Positions 8,507 through 16,333 of a stretch of 64,000 bases of DNA are shown in pieces (position 1 is the first letter of the stretch; every line of letters begins with the position of its first letter). Location of the stretch: assembly GCF_037890675.1 (NCBI RefSeq), contig NZ_CP149574.1, positions 1,798,001 to 1,862,000 on the forward strand. Reading direction: 5' to 3'. A program made the position numbers and the translations under genes. The stretch comes from Methylovirgula sp. 4M-Z18 (GTDB taxonomy: Bacteria > Pseudomonadota > Alphaproteobacteria > Rhizobiales > Beijerinckiaceae). A model generated the notes under the pieces. That model was not told the origin of the DNA. It did no database searches and saw only the letters and a list, made by a program, of their open reading frames with translations.

Positions 8507-10150
8507 ATGACGCAGCATCCGACGGAAAACGCTGTTCTGGATATTTCTGGCTTGGAGGTCAGCTTCGCAACGCCCGATGGCGAGGTGAAGGCCGTCAAAG
8601 GCGTCGACATCAATGTCAAGCGAGGCGAGTGCGTTGCCATTGTCGGCGAGTCGGGTTCGGGCAAGAGCCAGACCATGATGGCGTTGATGGGGCTGCTTGC
8701 AAGCAACGGCCGCGTGAAGGGATCGGCTCGCTATCGCGGCCGCGAACTCATCGGTCTGCCGGCCCGCGAGCTGAACCAGATACGCGGCGCCAAAATGACG
8801 ATGATCTTCCAGGAGCCGATGACATCGCTCGATCCGCTCTATCGTATCGGGCGTCAGATCGCGGAGCCGATCGTTCATCATCAAGGCATCTCCTATTCCG
8901 CCGCGCGCAAGAAAGTGGTGGAATTGCTCAAGTGGGTGGGGATTCCGCACCCGGAGCGGCGGATCGACGCTTATCCGCACGAAATGTCGGGCGGCCAGCG
9001 CCAGCGCGTCATGATCGCCATGGCGCTGGCGAACGACCCCGACGTGCTGATCGCGGACGAGCCGACGACGGCGCTCGACGTGACGGTGCAGGCGCAGATC
9101 CTCGCGCTTCTCAACGATTTGCGCGAGCGGATCGGCATGGCGACGGTTTTCATCAGCCACGACCTCAACGTGGTGCGTCGTTTTGCCGATCGCGTCTACG
9201 TCATGCGCCGTGGCGAGGTGGTGGAGACGGGCACGACGCACGAGGTTTTTACCAATCCGCGTCACCCCTATACGCAGATGCTGTTGTCGGCCGAGCCGTC
9301 CGGCCGCAAGGCGCCGCCGCGACCCGACGCGCCGATGCTGCTGGAAGGACGCAACGTGCGCGTGACTTACCATATCAGCGGCAGCCTGTTCAGTGGTCAC
9401 AAGGCGATGGATTTGCACGCAGTGGACGACATCTCCCTGCGTGTGCGCCAAGGGCAGACCATCGGCATTGTCGGTGAGTCCGGCTCCGGCAAATCCACGT
9501 TGGGACGCGCCTTGCTGCGGCTCGTCGCAAGCCGGGGGCAGGTGCTGTTCGACGGCAAGGATATCTCCACCGCGGGTAAGACCCAAATGCGGCCGTTGCG
9601 CCGCGCTTTGCAGCTGGTGTTTCAGGATCCTTACGGTTCGCTTTCGCCGCGCATGACGGTCGGCGCGATCATCACCGAAGGGTTGAAGCTGCATGAGCCC
9701 GGCCTGTCGTCCGCCGAGCGCGATAAGCGCGCGGCCAGCGCCTTGCGCGAGGTCGGGCTCGATCCGGCGATGCGCAATCGCTTCCCACATGAATTTTCCG
9801 GCGGGCAACGCCAGCGTATCGCGATTGCCCGTACCATGATCCTGAAGCCGAAGTTGGTAGTGCTCGACGAGCCGACATCGGCACTCGATCGCTCCGTGCA
9901 AAGCGAAATCGTCGCGCTGTTGCGGCGGCTCCAGGCCGAGCACGAACTCACCTATCTCTTCATCAGCCACGACCTCGCCGTCGTTCGTGCGATGGCGGAC
10001 GAGATTCTGGTGATGAAGGAGGGCAAGGCGGTGGAATATGGTCCCGCGGCGCAGATCTTCGAGGCGCCGAGGCAGGATTATACGCGCAAACTGATTGCGG
10101 CAGCCTTTCTGTCGAGCGCGGGCGAAGGGCATCCGGCCGTCGCGCCATGA
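8507..10150 (+). CDS. Fused double ABC ATPase of the peptide transporter (OppD-OppF type)
   Basis: A 547-residue protein with two complete ABC ATPase domains. The first has Walker [10 protein letters not shown] (from about residue 48), signature [13 protein letters not shown] and Walker [13 protein letters not shown]. The second has Walker [10 protein letters not shown] (323-331), signature [13 protein letters not shown] and Walker [13 protein letters not shown]. It powers the permease pair encoded just upstream, replacing the separate OppD and OppF subunits; the same fusion is seen in YejF- and GsiA-type systems. The ATG at 8507 sits one base after the oppC stop, and an upstream in-frame ATG at 8432 would run into oppC. 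Confidence 0.92.
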   Translation: MTQHPTENAVLDISGLEVSFATPDGEVKAVKGVDINVKRGECVAIVGESGSGKSQTMMALMGLLASNGRVKGSARYRGRELIGLPARELNQIRGAKMTMIFQEPMTSLDPLYRIGRQIAEPIVHHQGISYSAARKKVVELLKWVGIPHPERRIDAYPHEMSGGQRQRVMIAMALANDPDVLIADEPTTALDVTVQAQILALLNDLRERIGMATVFISHDLNVVRRFADRVYVMRRGEVVETGTTHEVFTNPRHPYTQMLLSAEPSGRKAPPRPDAPMLLEGRNVRVTYHISGSLFSGHKAMDLHAVDDISLRVRQGQTIGIVGESGSGKSTLGRALLRLVASRGQVLFDGKDISTAGKTQMRPLRRALQLVFQDPYGSLSPRMTVGAIITEGLKLHEPGLSSAERDKRAASALREVGLDPAMRNRFPHEFSGGQRQRIAIARTMILKPKLVVLDEPTSALDRSVQSEIVALLRRLQAEHELTYLFISHDLAVVRAMADEILVMKEGKAVEYGPAAQIFEAPRQDYTRKLIAAAFLSSAGEGHPAVAP

Positions 10151-10156
10151 GGCTCT

Positions 10157-10182
10157 GAAGGGCGGGCGGTCGCACGCCCTTC
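10157..10182 (+). terminator. Hairpin after the peptide transporter operon
   Basis: Stem GAAGGGCG (10157-10164) and CGCCCTTC (10175-10182) with a 10-base loop, starting seven bases after the ATPase stop codon. No run of T follows, so it may act as a 3' stabilizer or a weak terminator. Confidence 0.45.
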
Positions 10183-10222
10183 ATCCGGCGCGCAAGATTA
10201 ATTTCGGTGCCAAAATTTAATA

Positions 10223-10250
10223 TTGCGTTTCCGGAATGTCCGGCTAACAT
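10223..10250 (+). promoter_or_regulatory. Possible promoter and operator upstream of the sugar transporter
   Basis: TTGCGT (10223-10228) and TAACAT (10245-10250) are 16 bases apart in the 222-base gap before the sugar ATPase gene. The spacer contains a perfect short inverted repeat, CCGGA-ATG-TCCGG (10231-10243), placed where a repressor would block polymerase. Both calls are pattern-based and weak. Confidence 0.3.
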
Positions 10251-10372
10251 TGGCATCGGGTAACATGCTAGGGCGCCTTCCGCGGCCTGAGTTACCCCGC
10301 TGCCGGGAGAGGGCGGCGGATAAAATAAAGCGGCTTTCGCATTTGGGAGAGGCGTGAGGGAGGGGTGGCGAA

Positions 10373-11146
10373 GTGAGGGCAAGTTTGAATGCGGCGCCTG
10401 CCAGCGCGCCAGTGCTGCAATTGTCCGGCATCGGCAAGGATTTTGGCGCCATCCGGGCGCTCGCCGACGTCGATCTTTCGATCGATCGGGGCGAGGTCGT
10501 TGGCCTGATGGGCGACAATGGCGCCGGCAAATCGACCTTAGTCAAAGTCATCGCCGGCAATTTTCACCCCACTCATGGTACGATCCGCATCGAAGGCGCG
10601 GAGCATCGCTTCGATCGCCCATTGGATGCGCGCAATGTCGGCATCGAGGTCGTTTATCAAGATCTGGCGCTGTCCAATAATATCACTGCGGCCGGCAATC
10701 TGTTCCTGGGGCGCGAGATTACGCGGAAATTCGGACCGTTCACATTTCTCGACCATAAGGCGATGAATGCACGGGCGCTGGAATTGTTCGGCGAATTGAA
10801 ATCCGAAACGCGGCCACGCGATCTCGTCAAGCAAATGTCCGGCGGCCAGCGGCAGGCGGTCGCCATCGCCCGCACCAGACTGTCGGCGGCAAAACTTGTT
10901 CTGATGGACGAACCGACAGCGGCAATTTCCGTCCGGCAGGTGGCCGAGGTGCTCGATCTCATTGGGCGCCTGCGCGATCAGGGCGTCGCCGTGATCCTGA
11001 TCTCTCACCGCATGCCGGACGTGTTCGCGGTGTGCGACCGGGTCGTCGTGTTGCGGCGCGGCGAGAAGCGGGCCGACAAGAAAATCGCCGATTCAAGCCC
11101 CGAGGAAGTGACCGCGCTGATCACCGGTGCCAAGGAGTTTGCCTGA
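10373..11146 (+). CDS. frcA: Sugar ABC transporter ATPase, FrcA-like
   Basis: A 257-residue single-domain ABC ATPase of the carbohydrate uptake type 2 group. Walker A is GDNGAGKST (47-55), the signature is MSGGQRQAVAIART and Walker B is LVLMDEPTAAI. Most relatives in this group are about 500 residues with two domains; the single-domain length matches the FrcA form of the Sinorhizobium fructose system. The start is GTG after a GGGAGAGG and GAGGG-rich leader. The next gene begins within its stop codon (TGATG). The sugar carried is inferred, not shown. Confidence 0.82.
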   Translation: MRASLNAAPASAPVLQLSGIGKDFGAIRALADVDLSIDRGEVVGLMGDNGAGKSTLVKVIAGNFHPTHGTIRIEGAEHRFDRPLDARNVGIEVVYQDLALSNNITAAGNLFLGREITRKFGPFTFLDHKAMNARALELFGELKSETRPRDLVKQMSGGQRQAVAIARTRLSAAKLVLMDEPTAAISVRQVAEVLDLIGRLRDQGVAVILISHRMPDVFAVCDRVVVLRRGEKRADKKIADSSPEEVTALITGAKEFA

Positions 11147-12180
11147 TGAGCGAAAATACGGGACCGGCCATTTCCTTTGGCAACGTCGGCCAAGCGCCCT
11201 GGTATAAAAAGCCGCCGTTTGCGTCGCAGACCGCTTATGTCACGCTCGCCTTCGTCGTTATCACGCTGCTCGTTGCGGCGTTCGCTCACAACTTTCTTTC
11301 GCATGGCAATCTGCTCAACACGTCGAAAAACTTCAGCTACATCGCGATCGTCGGCCTCGGTTCGACGCTGGTGATCATCACCGGCGGCATCGATTTGTCG
11401 GTCGGGTCGGTGATGGCGCTTGTCGCTGTGAGTACCGTCATTTTCATGCGGCTTGGCTCCGAGTCGCTTCTCGCGGGCATTCCCTATGCGGTTATGATCT
11501 TTGCCGTGCTCGGCGGCATATTGCTGGCCGCGTTGATCGGGCTGATCAACGGCCTGCTGATCGCCAAGATCAAACTCTCACCCTTCGTGACGACGCTTGG
11601 CATGCTCTCGATCTGCCGCGGCGCGACCTATGTGATCACGCAAGGGCGCGGCCAGGCGCCGAACGGACCCAATGTCGATGCGTTTTATTCCGCCACCGAC
11701 GGCATGATTCTCGGCCTGCCGGTCCCGCTCGCCTATATGCTTATTTTTGCGATCATCATGGGCGTCGCGCTGCGCCACACGCGCTGGGGCCGTTATGTTT
11801 TCGTGCTTGGCGGCAACGAGCGTGCGGCGCAACTGACGGGTGTTGCGGTCGATCGAGTCAAGATCTCGGTTTACGTGTTGTGCGCCATGAGTGCGGGCTT
11901 TGCCGGCATTCTGATCGCCGGCTGGCTTGGATCCGCGCCTTCCAATCTAGCGCAAGGCTACGAACTGAAAATCATCGCCGCTTCGGTTATCGGCGGGGCC
12001 GATCTTGCCGGCGGCGTTGGTGGTCCGGTTGGCGCGATCATCGGTTCGGCGCTGATCGAAGTCATCCGCAATGGCCTCGCGCTGTTCGGCGCCGACACTT
12101 ATTGGGAACAGGTTTTTGTCGGTGCCATCATCATCATGGCCGTGCTGGTCGACAAATTGCGCACGCGTCAACCTGAGTGA
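11146..12180 (+). CDS. frcC: Sugar ABC transporter permease, FrcC/RbsC-like
   Basis: A 344-residue inner-membrane permease with about eight to ten helices. It shows the RbsC-family segments VGLGSTLVIITGGIDLSVGS and IIAASVIGGADLAGGVGG, and LINGLLIAKIKLSPFVTTLG. The chosen ATG overlaps the ATPase stop by one base; an earlier in-frame start lies inside the ATPase gene. It works with the ATPase before it and the binding protein after it. Confidence 0.88.
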   Translation: MSENTGPAISFGNVGQAPWYKKPPFASQTAYVTLAFVVITLLVAAFAHNFLSHGNLLNTSKNFSYIAIVGLGSTLVIITGGIDLSVGSVMALVAVSTVIFMRLGSESLLAGIPYAVMIFAVLGGILLAALIGLINGLLIAKIKLSPFVTTLGMLSICRGATYVITQGRGQAPNGPNVDAFYSATDGMILGLPVPLAYMLIFAIIMGVALRHTRWGRYVFVLGGNERAAQLTGVAVDRVKISVYVLCAMSAGFAGILIAGWLGSAPSNLAQGYELKIIAASVIGGADLAGGVGGPVGAIIGSALIEVIRNGLALFGADTYWEQVFVGAIIIMAVLVDKLRTRQPE

Positions 12181-12191
12181 CATGAGGGTTT

Positions 12192-12218
12192 CGGCGCTGG
12201 CAAGGTCCTCCAGCGCCG
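12192..12218 (+). other. Hairpin upstream of the sugar-binding protein gene
   Basis: Nine-base perfect stem CGGCGCTGG (12192-12200) and CCAGCGCCG (12210-12218) with a nine-base loop, in the 72-base gap between permease and binding-protein genes. No T-tract follows. It may protect or separate the highly expressed binding-protein message; this is inference. Confidence 0.5.
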
Positions 12219-12252
12219 CATCGATCAGGACCGCAATTGGGAGGAATTCGAC

Positions 12253-13197
12253 GTGAAGAAGATTCTGCTTGCTGCTGTGGCAACAGCATCATTGATGAGT
12301 GTGGCGCATGCCGCCGATGCGTATAAGTTCGCACTGATCCCCAAGGGAATGGACAATCCTTATTTCGATCTGTCGCGCGACGGGTGCCTGGCCGAAGCCA
12401 AGAAGCTCGGCAATGTGACCTGCATCTACAAGGGGCCGGCTACCCATGAACCGGCGACCGAAGTGCAGATCATGCAGGACTTCATCACCCAGGGTATCGA
12501 CGGCATCGCGATTTCCGTTGCCGATGCGGATTCGGTCAAGGGCGTGATCAAGGCGGCTGTCGACGCAAAGATTCCCGTCATCACCTTCGACGCTGACTCT
12601 GACCAATCCGCGCGCCAAGCCTATATCGGCACCGACAACAAGGAAATGGGCCGCGAGCTTGGCCGCCAGCTCATCAAGGTGCATCCGCAACCCAGCACCT
12701 TCGCGACGCAATCGGGCGGCCCTGCGGCTGCGAACTTGAACGATCGTTTGGCCGGCCTCTATGAAGTGCTCAAAGGCGCCGGCTGGACGGAAGTGAAAGG
12801 CTCGCCGGCATTCTGCAATGACGATGCGGCTTTGGCGGCCCAGCAGCTCAGTGATTTCGCCACCGCCAATCCAGATATTGGCGCGATCGTTCCGGTCGGA
12901 GGGTGGGCCTTGTTCGCACCGAAGGCGTATAAATCTTTCGTCGATGCCAACATGGATAAGGTGAAGGCCGGCAAGTTCCCGCTCGTCATGCCTGACACGC
13001 TGCCGGTCGAATTGCAGACGCTGAAGGACGGCTACGCCCAAGTGCTGGTGGGTCAACGCCCCTATGAAATGGGCCAGAAAGCCATGGACGTATTGCTCGC
13101 ACTGAAGAAGGGCGAAAAAGTACAGCCGGTGACGATTGTCGGTCTCGACGTCGTGACCAAGGACAATGTCGACAAATTCCTGTCGCCGGCAAAGTAG
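12253..13197 (+). CDS. frcB: Sugar-binding periplasmic protein, FrcB-like
   Basis: A 314-residue type I periplasmic binding protein with a signal peptide (MKKILLAAVATASLMSVAHA-A). The domain contains MDNPYFDLSRDGCLAEAKKL near the N-terminus, GIDGIAISVADADSVKGVI and PVITFDADSD, all typical of ribose/fructose-type sugar binders. The start is GTG with GGGAGGAA just upstream. Gene order ATPase-permease-binding protein and closest resemblance to Frc proteins suggest a ketohexose or a related sugar. The nearby sugar kinase could act on the imported product. Confidence 0.85.
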   Translation: MKKILLAAVATASLMSVAHAADAYKFALIPKGMDNPYFDLSRDGCLAEAKKLGNVTCIYKGPATHEPATEVQIMQDFITQGIDGIAISVADADSVKGVIKAAVDAKIPVITFDADSDQSARQAYIGTDNKEMGRELGRQLIKVHPQPSTFATQSGGPAAANLNDRLAGLYEVLKGAGWTEVKGSPAFCNDDAALAAQQLSDFATANPDIGAIVPVGGWALFAPKAYKSFVDANMDKVKAGKFPLVMPDTLPVELQTLKDGYAQVLVGQRPYEMGQKAMDVLLALKKGEKVQPVTIVGLDVVTKDNVDKFLSPAK

Positions 13198-13223
13198 GAC
13201 TTTCGCACGTGCGACACCAAAAC

Positions 13224-13250
13224 AAGTGCGGCTCTAAGGAGCCGCACTTT
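13224..13250. terminator. Bidirectional terminator between frcB and the kinase gene
   Basis: Eleven-base stem AAGTGCGGCTC (13224-13234) and GAGCCGCACTT (13239-13249), loop TAAG, followed by TTT on the plus strand and preceded by A-rich sequence that gives T on the minus strand. It lies between two convergent genes and overlaps the last codons and stop of the minus-strand kinase. Confidence 0.75.
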
Positions 13251-14166
13251 CTGCTTCTGCCAGTGCCTTGAGCACCGTCTCGCGCATGGGCATGGGCGCG
13301 ACCGCGCCATAGCCAGTTGTCGAAAGCGCTGCTGCTGCATTGGCGTAGCGACCTGCGCGCATCGGATCGCGTGTGTTCAGATATTCGGCAAGAAAGGCGC
13401 CGTCGAACGTGTCGCCGGCACCTGTTGCATCCACCGCCTGAACGCTGATCGAGGGCACGCGAAGGCGCGTGTCGGGTGTGGCGATCAACGAGCCTTGTTT
13501 GCCGAGAGTGAGCGCGACGACCTTGGCGCCGAGATGCAGATAAAAATCGGCGATCGCGTCAGGGTCCGTCAGACCGGTCAAGTGTTCGGCGTCGTCCAGA
13601 CCGGGGAGGGCGATGTCGCAGGCGCGCATGGCTTCGTGAATGATCGCACGTGCGCGGGTGAGGGACCATAATTTCAGACGAAGATTCGTGTCATATGAGA
13701 CGAGCACACCCGCTGCCCGCGCCGCTTCGATCGCGACAAAAACCGCATCCGCCGCACTTGCCGAAATCGCCTGGCTGATGCCCGAAACATGCACGATCTT
13801 CGCTGCGCGAATATAATCCGTCGGCACGTCCTGGGGTCTGATGCGGCTCGCGGCCGAGCCAGCGCGCAGATAAGAAAACTCGTGACCCTCCGGGCCGTGA
13901 GTGACAAAATAAACGCCTGTGTGGGCGTCCTCATCGATCTTGACCGCCGATGCGTCAACACCCTCTGTGCGCCACAGATCGAGAAAGCCACGGCCGAATG
14001 TGTCGTTGCCAAGACTGGTGAAATAACCGGTCTTCGCGCCTGACCGCGCGGCAGCAACGATGGCATTGGAGGTATCGCCGCCGAAGCCTGGTTTGTAGCC
14101 GTCCTCGCCTTTGACTTGATTGAGCTCAAGCATGGGTTCACCCATGCCGACAATATCCAATGACAT
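13234..14166 (-). CDS. kdgK: PfkB-family sugar kinase, probably 2-keto-3-deoxygluconate kinase
   Basis: A 310-residue ribokinase-fold kinase. The N-terminal glycine motif reads GFGGDTSNAIVAAARSGAKT, and the C-terminal PfkB signature DATGAGDTFDGAFLAE holds the catalytic aspartate and anion hole. MSLDIVGMGEPMLELNQ resembles KDG kinases, which begin with a GE(C/P)MLEL pattern. An upstream in-frame ATG (14193) exists, but GGGAG (complement 14172-14176) lies five bases before the ATG chosen here. It converges with the sugar transporter and is a candidate for the KDG step after UxaC and UxuB encoded at 24.6-27.5 kb. A fructokinase role is the main alternative. Confidence 0.72.
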   Translation of the reverse strand: MSLDIVGMGEPMLELNQVKGEDGYKPGFGGDTSNAIVAAARSGAKTGYFTSLGNDTFGRGFLDLWRTEGVDASAVKIDEDAHTGVYFVTHGPEGHEFSYLRAGSAASRIRPQDVPTDYIRAAKIVHVSGISQAISASAADAVFVAIEAARAAGVLVSYDTNLRLKLWSLTRARAIIHEAMRACDIALPGLDDAEHLTGLTDPDAIADFYLHLGAKVVALTLGKQGSLIATPDTRLRVPSISVQAVDATGAGDTFDGAFLAEYLNTRDPMRAGRYANAAAALSTTGYGAVAPMPMRETVLKALAEAESAAP

Positions 14167-14251
14167 TTTTGCTCCCATTTTTGGTTCGGACATTGACGGG
14201 AGAGGGTGGAGCGGTCAACTCTCCTCCGCAAAATAAAAATAAGGAGCCGAT

Positions 14252-14683
14252 ATGAGCGAACTGACACTCGATAAGGCGCAAAAAATTCTGACTGACACTT
14301 TGGCGGATGCACGAACCAAAGGGTTTAAGCCAATGGCGGTAGCTGTGCTTGACGCCCGCGGGGCACTTGTGAGTTTTGCCGCAGAGGATGGGTCGAGCGC
14401 CGCAAGATGGAAAGTGGCGCTCGGCAAGGCGCAAGGGACGATCGCTTTAGGGATTGGCTCGCGGAAGATCGGCACCATGGCGGTGGAGCGGCCACATTTC
14501 ATCGGCGCGTTGAATCATCTTGTCGCGGAGGGCATTGTGCCGGTCGCCGGCGGCGTCTTGATTAAGGACGCGCAGGGTAAAATCATCGGTGCCGTTGGGG
14601 TGTCCGGCGATACGTCCGACAACGACGAGTTGATGGCGGTGGAAGCCATTAAAGCTGCGGGCTTTACCGCTGACGGCGGTTAG
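14252..14683 (+). CDS. GlcG/HbpS family protein (DUF336)
   Basis: A 143-residue small protein of the GlcG/HbpS family, whose members bind haem or cobalamin or are linked to glycolate and diol metabolism; the exact role is uncertain. Core motifs include PMAVAVLDARGALVSF, GSRKIGT and GGVLIKDAQGKIIGAVGVSGD. No signal peptide is seen. AAGGAGCC before the ATG is a strong ribosome binding site. It is divergent from the sugar kinase with an 85-base shared upstream region, so the two may be co-regulated. Confidence 0.8.
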   Translation: MSELTLDKAQKILTDTLADARTKGFKPMAVAVLDARGALVSFAAEDGSSAARWKVALGKAQGTIALGIGSRKIGTMAVERPHFIGALNHLVAEGIVPVAGGVLIKDAQGKIIGAVGVSGDTSDNDELMAVEAIKAAGFTADGG

Positions 14684-14874
14684 ACTGATGCCTATCCTTT
14701 AGGTTAACGGGGGCCGTCCGGCAGCATGGCCGGTCCATCCTTTGTTTACCTCAACCGCAAAAATGCCATTTTGCCCCGCCACGAAAAGGCTCTTCGTTCA
14801 TAAAAATGCAAGATCGGGCTGCGTAACATGCCCGTCATGGATGTGCGCCAAAGAACATTTGGCGTCACAAACTT

Positions 14875-15621
14875 ATGATAGGCAAGAGCATGCTCAAGCC
14901 TCGCACCATAGGGCGTCTTCGCCCGGAAGCATCGATGGCCGTCACCGCCGTCACAAGCTCCGCTGTGCGCAGGGAATATCGCCGCCAACATTCTCTGTCA
15001 GAGCAGATCGCCGATGGCTGCGTGCATGTGATCGGCATTCTGGCGGGTTTAAGCGGTAGCGTGCTGCTGGTGACCGAGGCGGCTCTCCGCCAGGGGCCGG
15101 TGCAAGTGGTGCTCGTCAGCATCTATGCCATGGCTTTGCTCGCCATGTTCTCAGCCTCGGCTGCCTATAATTTGTTCTATGATACGCGGTTCCGCGACAT
15201 TTTCCGGCGTTGCGACCATTCGGCTATCTTCTGCCTGATCGCCGGCACCTATACGCCCTTCGCCATCGCGCTCAATCCGGTGTTCGGAGCGTCGCTGTGC
15301 GCCATCGTCTGGGCCGTAGCCTTTGTCGGCATATGGCTCAAATTCACACGGTCTGACCTCTTCGATAAAGTGTCGGTCTATATTTATTTGGCGCAAGGCT
15401 GGCTCGCCGTCGTCGCGCTCCATCCGCTGGCAAGCCACATGCGCCTGGATGTCACGCTGACCTTGATCGCCGGCGGGCTGCTCTACACGGTGGGCGTCGT
15501 CTTCCATCTTTCCGAGCGCCTGCCGTTCCACAACGCGATCTGGCATCTTTTCGTCTTGGCTGCGGCGGTATGCCATTATACGGCGATTCTCGATGGTGTC
15601 GTTCTGACCCATCTGTCCTGA
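14875..15621 (+). CDS. Hemolysin III / PAQR family membrane protein
   Basis: A 248-residue seven-helix inner-membrane protein of the hemolysin III (YqfA, PAQR) family. Family motifs are EQIADGCVHVIGILAG near the N-terminus, DHSAIFCLIAGTYTPFA, and HLFVLAAAVCHYTAIL in the last helix with two conserved histidines. The metal-site position that is usually His in the YH motif of helix 2 reads Asn here (SAAYNLFYD). The start is uncertain: ATG 14875, ATG 14887 and ATG 14935 are in frame and none has a strong ribosome binding site. Its role may be membrane-lipid homeostasis, but that is inferred from the family. Confidence 0.8.
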   Translation: MIGKSMLKPRTIGRLRPEASMAVTAVTSSAVRREYRRQHSLSEQIADGCVHVIGILAGLSGSVLLVTEAALRQGPVQVVLVSIYAMALLAMFSASAAYNLFYDTRFRDIFRRCDHSAIFCLIAGTYTPFAIALNPVFGASLCAIVWAVAFVGIWLKFTRSDLFDKVSVYIYLAQGWLAVVALHPLASHMRLDVTLTLIAGGLLYTVGVVFHLSERLPFHNAIWHLFVLAAAVCHYTAILDGVVLTHLS

Positions 15622-15632
15622 GTCTTGCCGAT

Positions 15633-16280
15633 ATGCCCGCCTTCATAACGGATTCATTGCTGCCGCTCATTCAGACGCACGGCTATTGGGTGATTTTTGT
15701 CGTCGTGATGCTGGAAAGCACCGGGGTTCCGATGCCTGGCGAGACGGCGCTTGTTTCGGCGGCCATTCTGGCCGGTTCGACAAAGCAATTGAATATCGAG
15801 CTGATTATTCTGTGTGCTGGCGCTGGCGCGATCTTGGGTGACAATCTCGGCTATATGATCGGTCACCGTTGGGGGCTGCCACTTCTCGTGCGCTACGGTC
15901 ATTATGTGCACCTCGACGAAGGGCGCCTGAAACTCGGCCAATATTTGTTTTTGCGCTTTGGCGGAGCGATCGTGTTTTTTGGTCGTTTTGCTGCGCTCCT
16001 ACGCACCTTCGCGGCGATGCTCGCAGGCGCCAACCGCTATTCGTGGCGGCGCTTTCTGGCTTACAATGCGGCCGGCGGAATCGTGTGGGCGCTGCTTTTC
16101 GGACTCGGCGGCTATCTTTTTGGCCATGCTATCGAAACGTTGTCACGGCCCATCGGCATCGCTGCTGCAGCGGCTGCGATTTTGGGCTTTCTCGTCGTCC
16201 TTCTTTTAATGCGGCGGTTCGAAGCGCAATGGCAGGAAGCGGCGGAGCGGGCGCTGCCGGGACCGCTGAGCGTCGATTAG
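15633..16280 (+). CDS. DedA family membrane protein
   Basis: A 215-residue inner-membrane protein of the DedA (SNARE-associated/VTT) family, implicated in undecaprenyl-phosphate and phospholipid flipping. It carries ESTGVPMPGETALVSAAILAG, GDNLGYMIGHRWG and FFGRFAALLRTFAAMLAGAN, the family's conserved stretches with key Glu and Arg residues. ATG 15633 sits 12 bases after the preceding stop codon; an earlier in-frame start (15570) lies inside the hemolysin III gene. The two membrane protein genes are probably co-transcribed. Confidence 0.88.
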   Translation: MPAFITDSLLPLIQTHGYWVIFVVVMLESTGVPMPGETALVSAAILAGSTKQLNIELIILCAGAGAILGDNLGYMIGHRWGLPLLVRYGHYVHLDEGRLKLGQYLFLRFGGAIVFFGRFAALLRTFAAMLAGANRYSWRRFLAYNAAGGIVWALLFGLGGYLFGHAIETLSRPIGIAAAAAAILGFLVVLLLMRRFEAQWQEAAERALPGPLSVD

Positions 16281-16292
16281 GCTCTTCGTTCA

Positions 16293-16330
16293 CCGCTTCA
16301 TGTGGACGTGTCATCGCCGCGATGAAGCGG
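16293..16330. terminator. Hairpin between convergent genes
   Basis: Nine-base stem CCGCTTCAT (16293-16301) and ATGAAGCGG (16322-16330) with a 20-base loop lies between the DedA gene end and the end of the minus-strand protease gene. No strong T-tract is present on either side; it may stop readthrough in both directions. Confidence 0.4.
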
Positions 16331-16333
16331 CGA

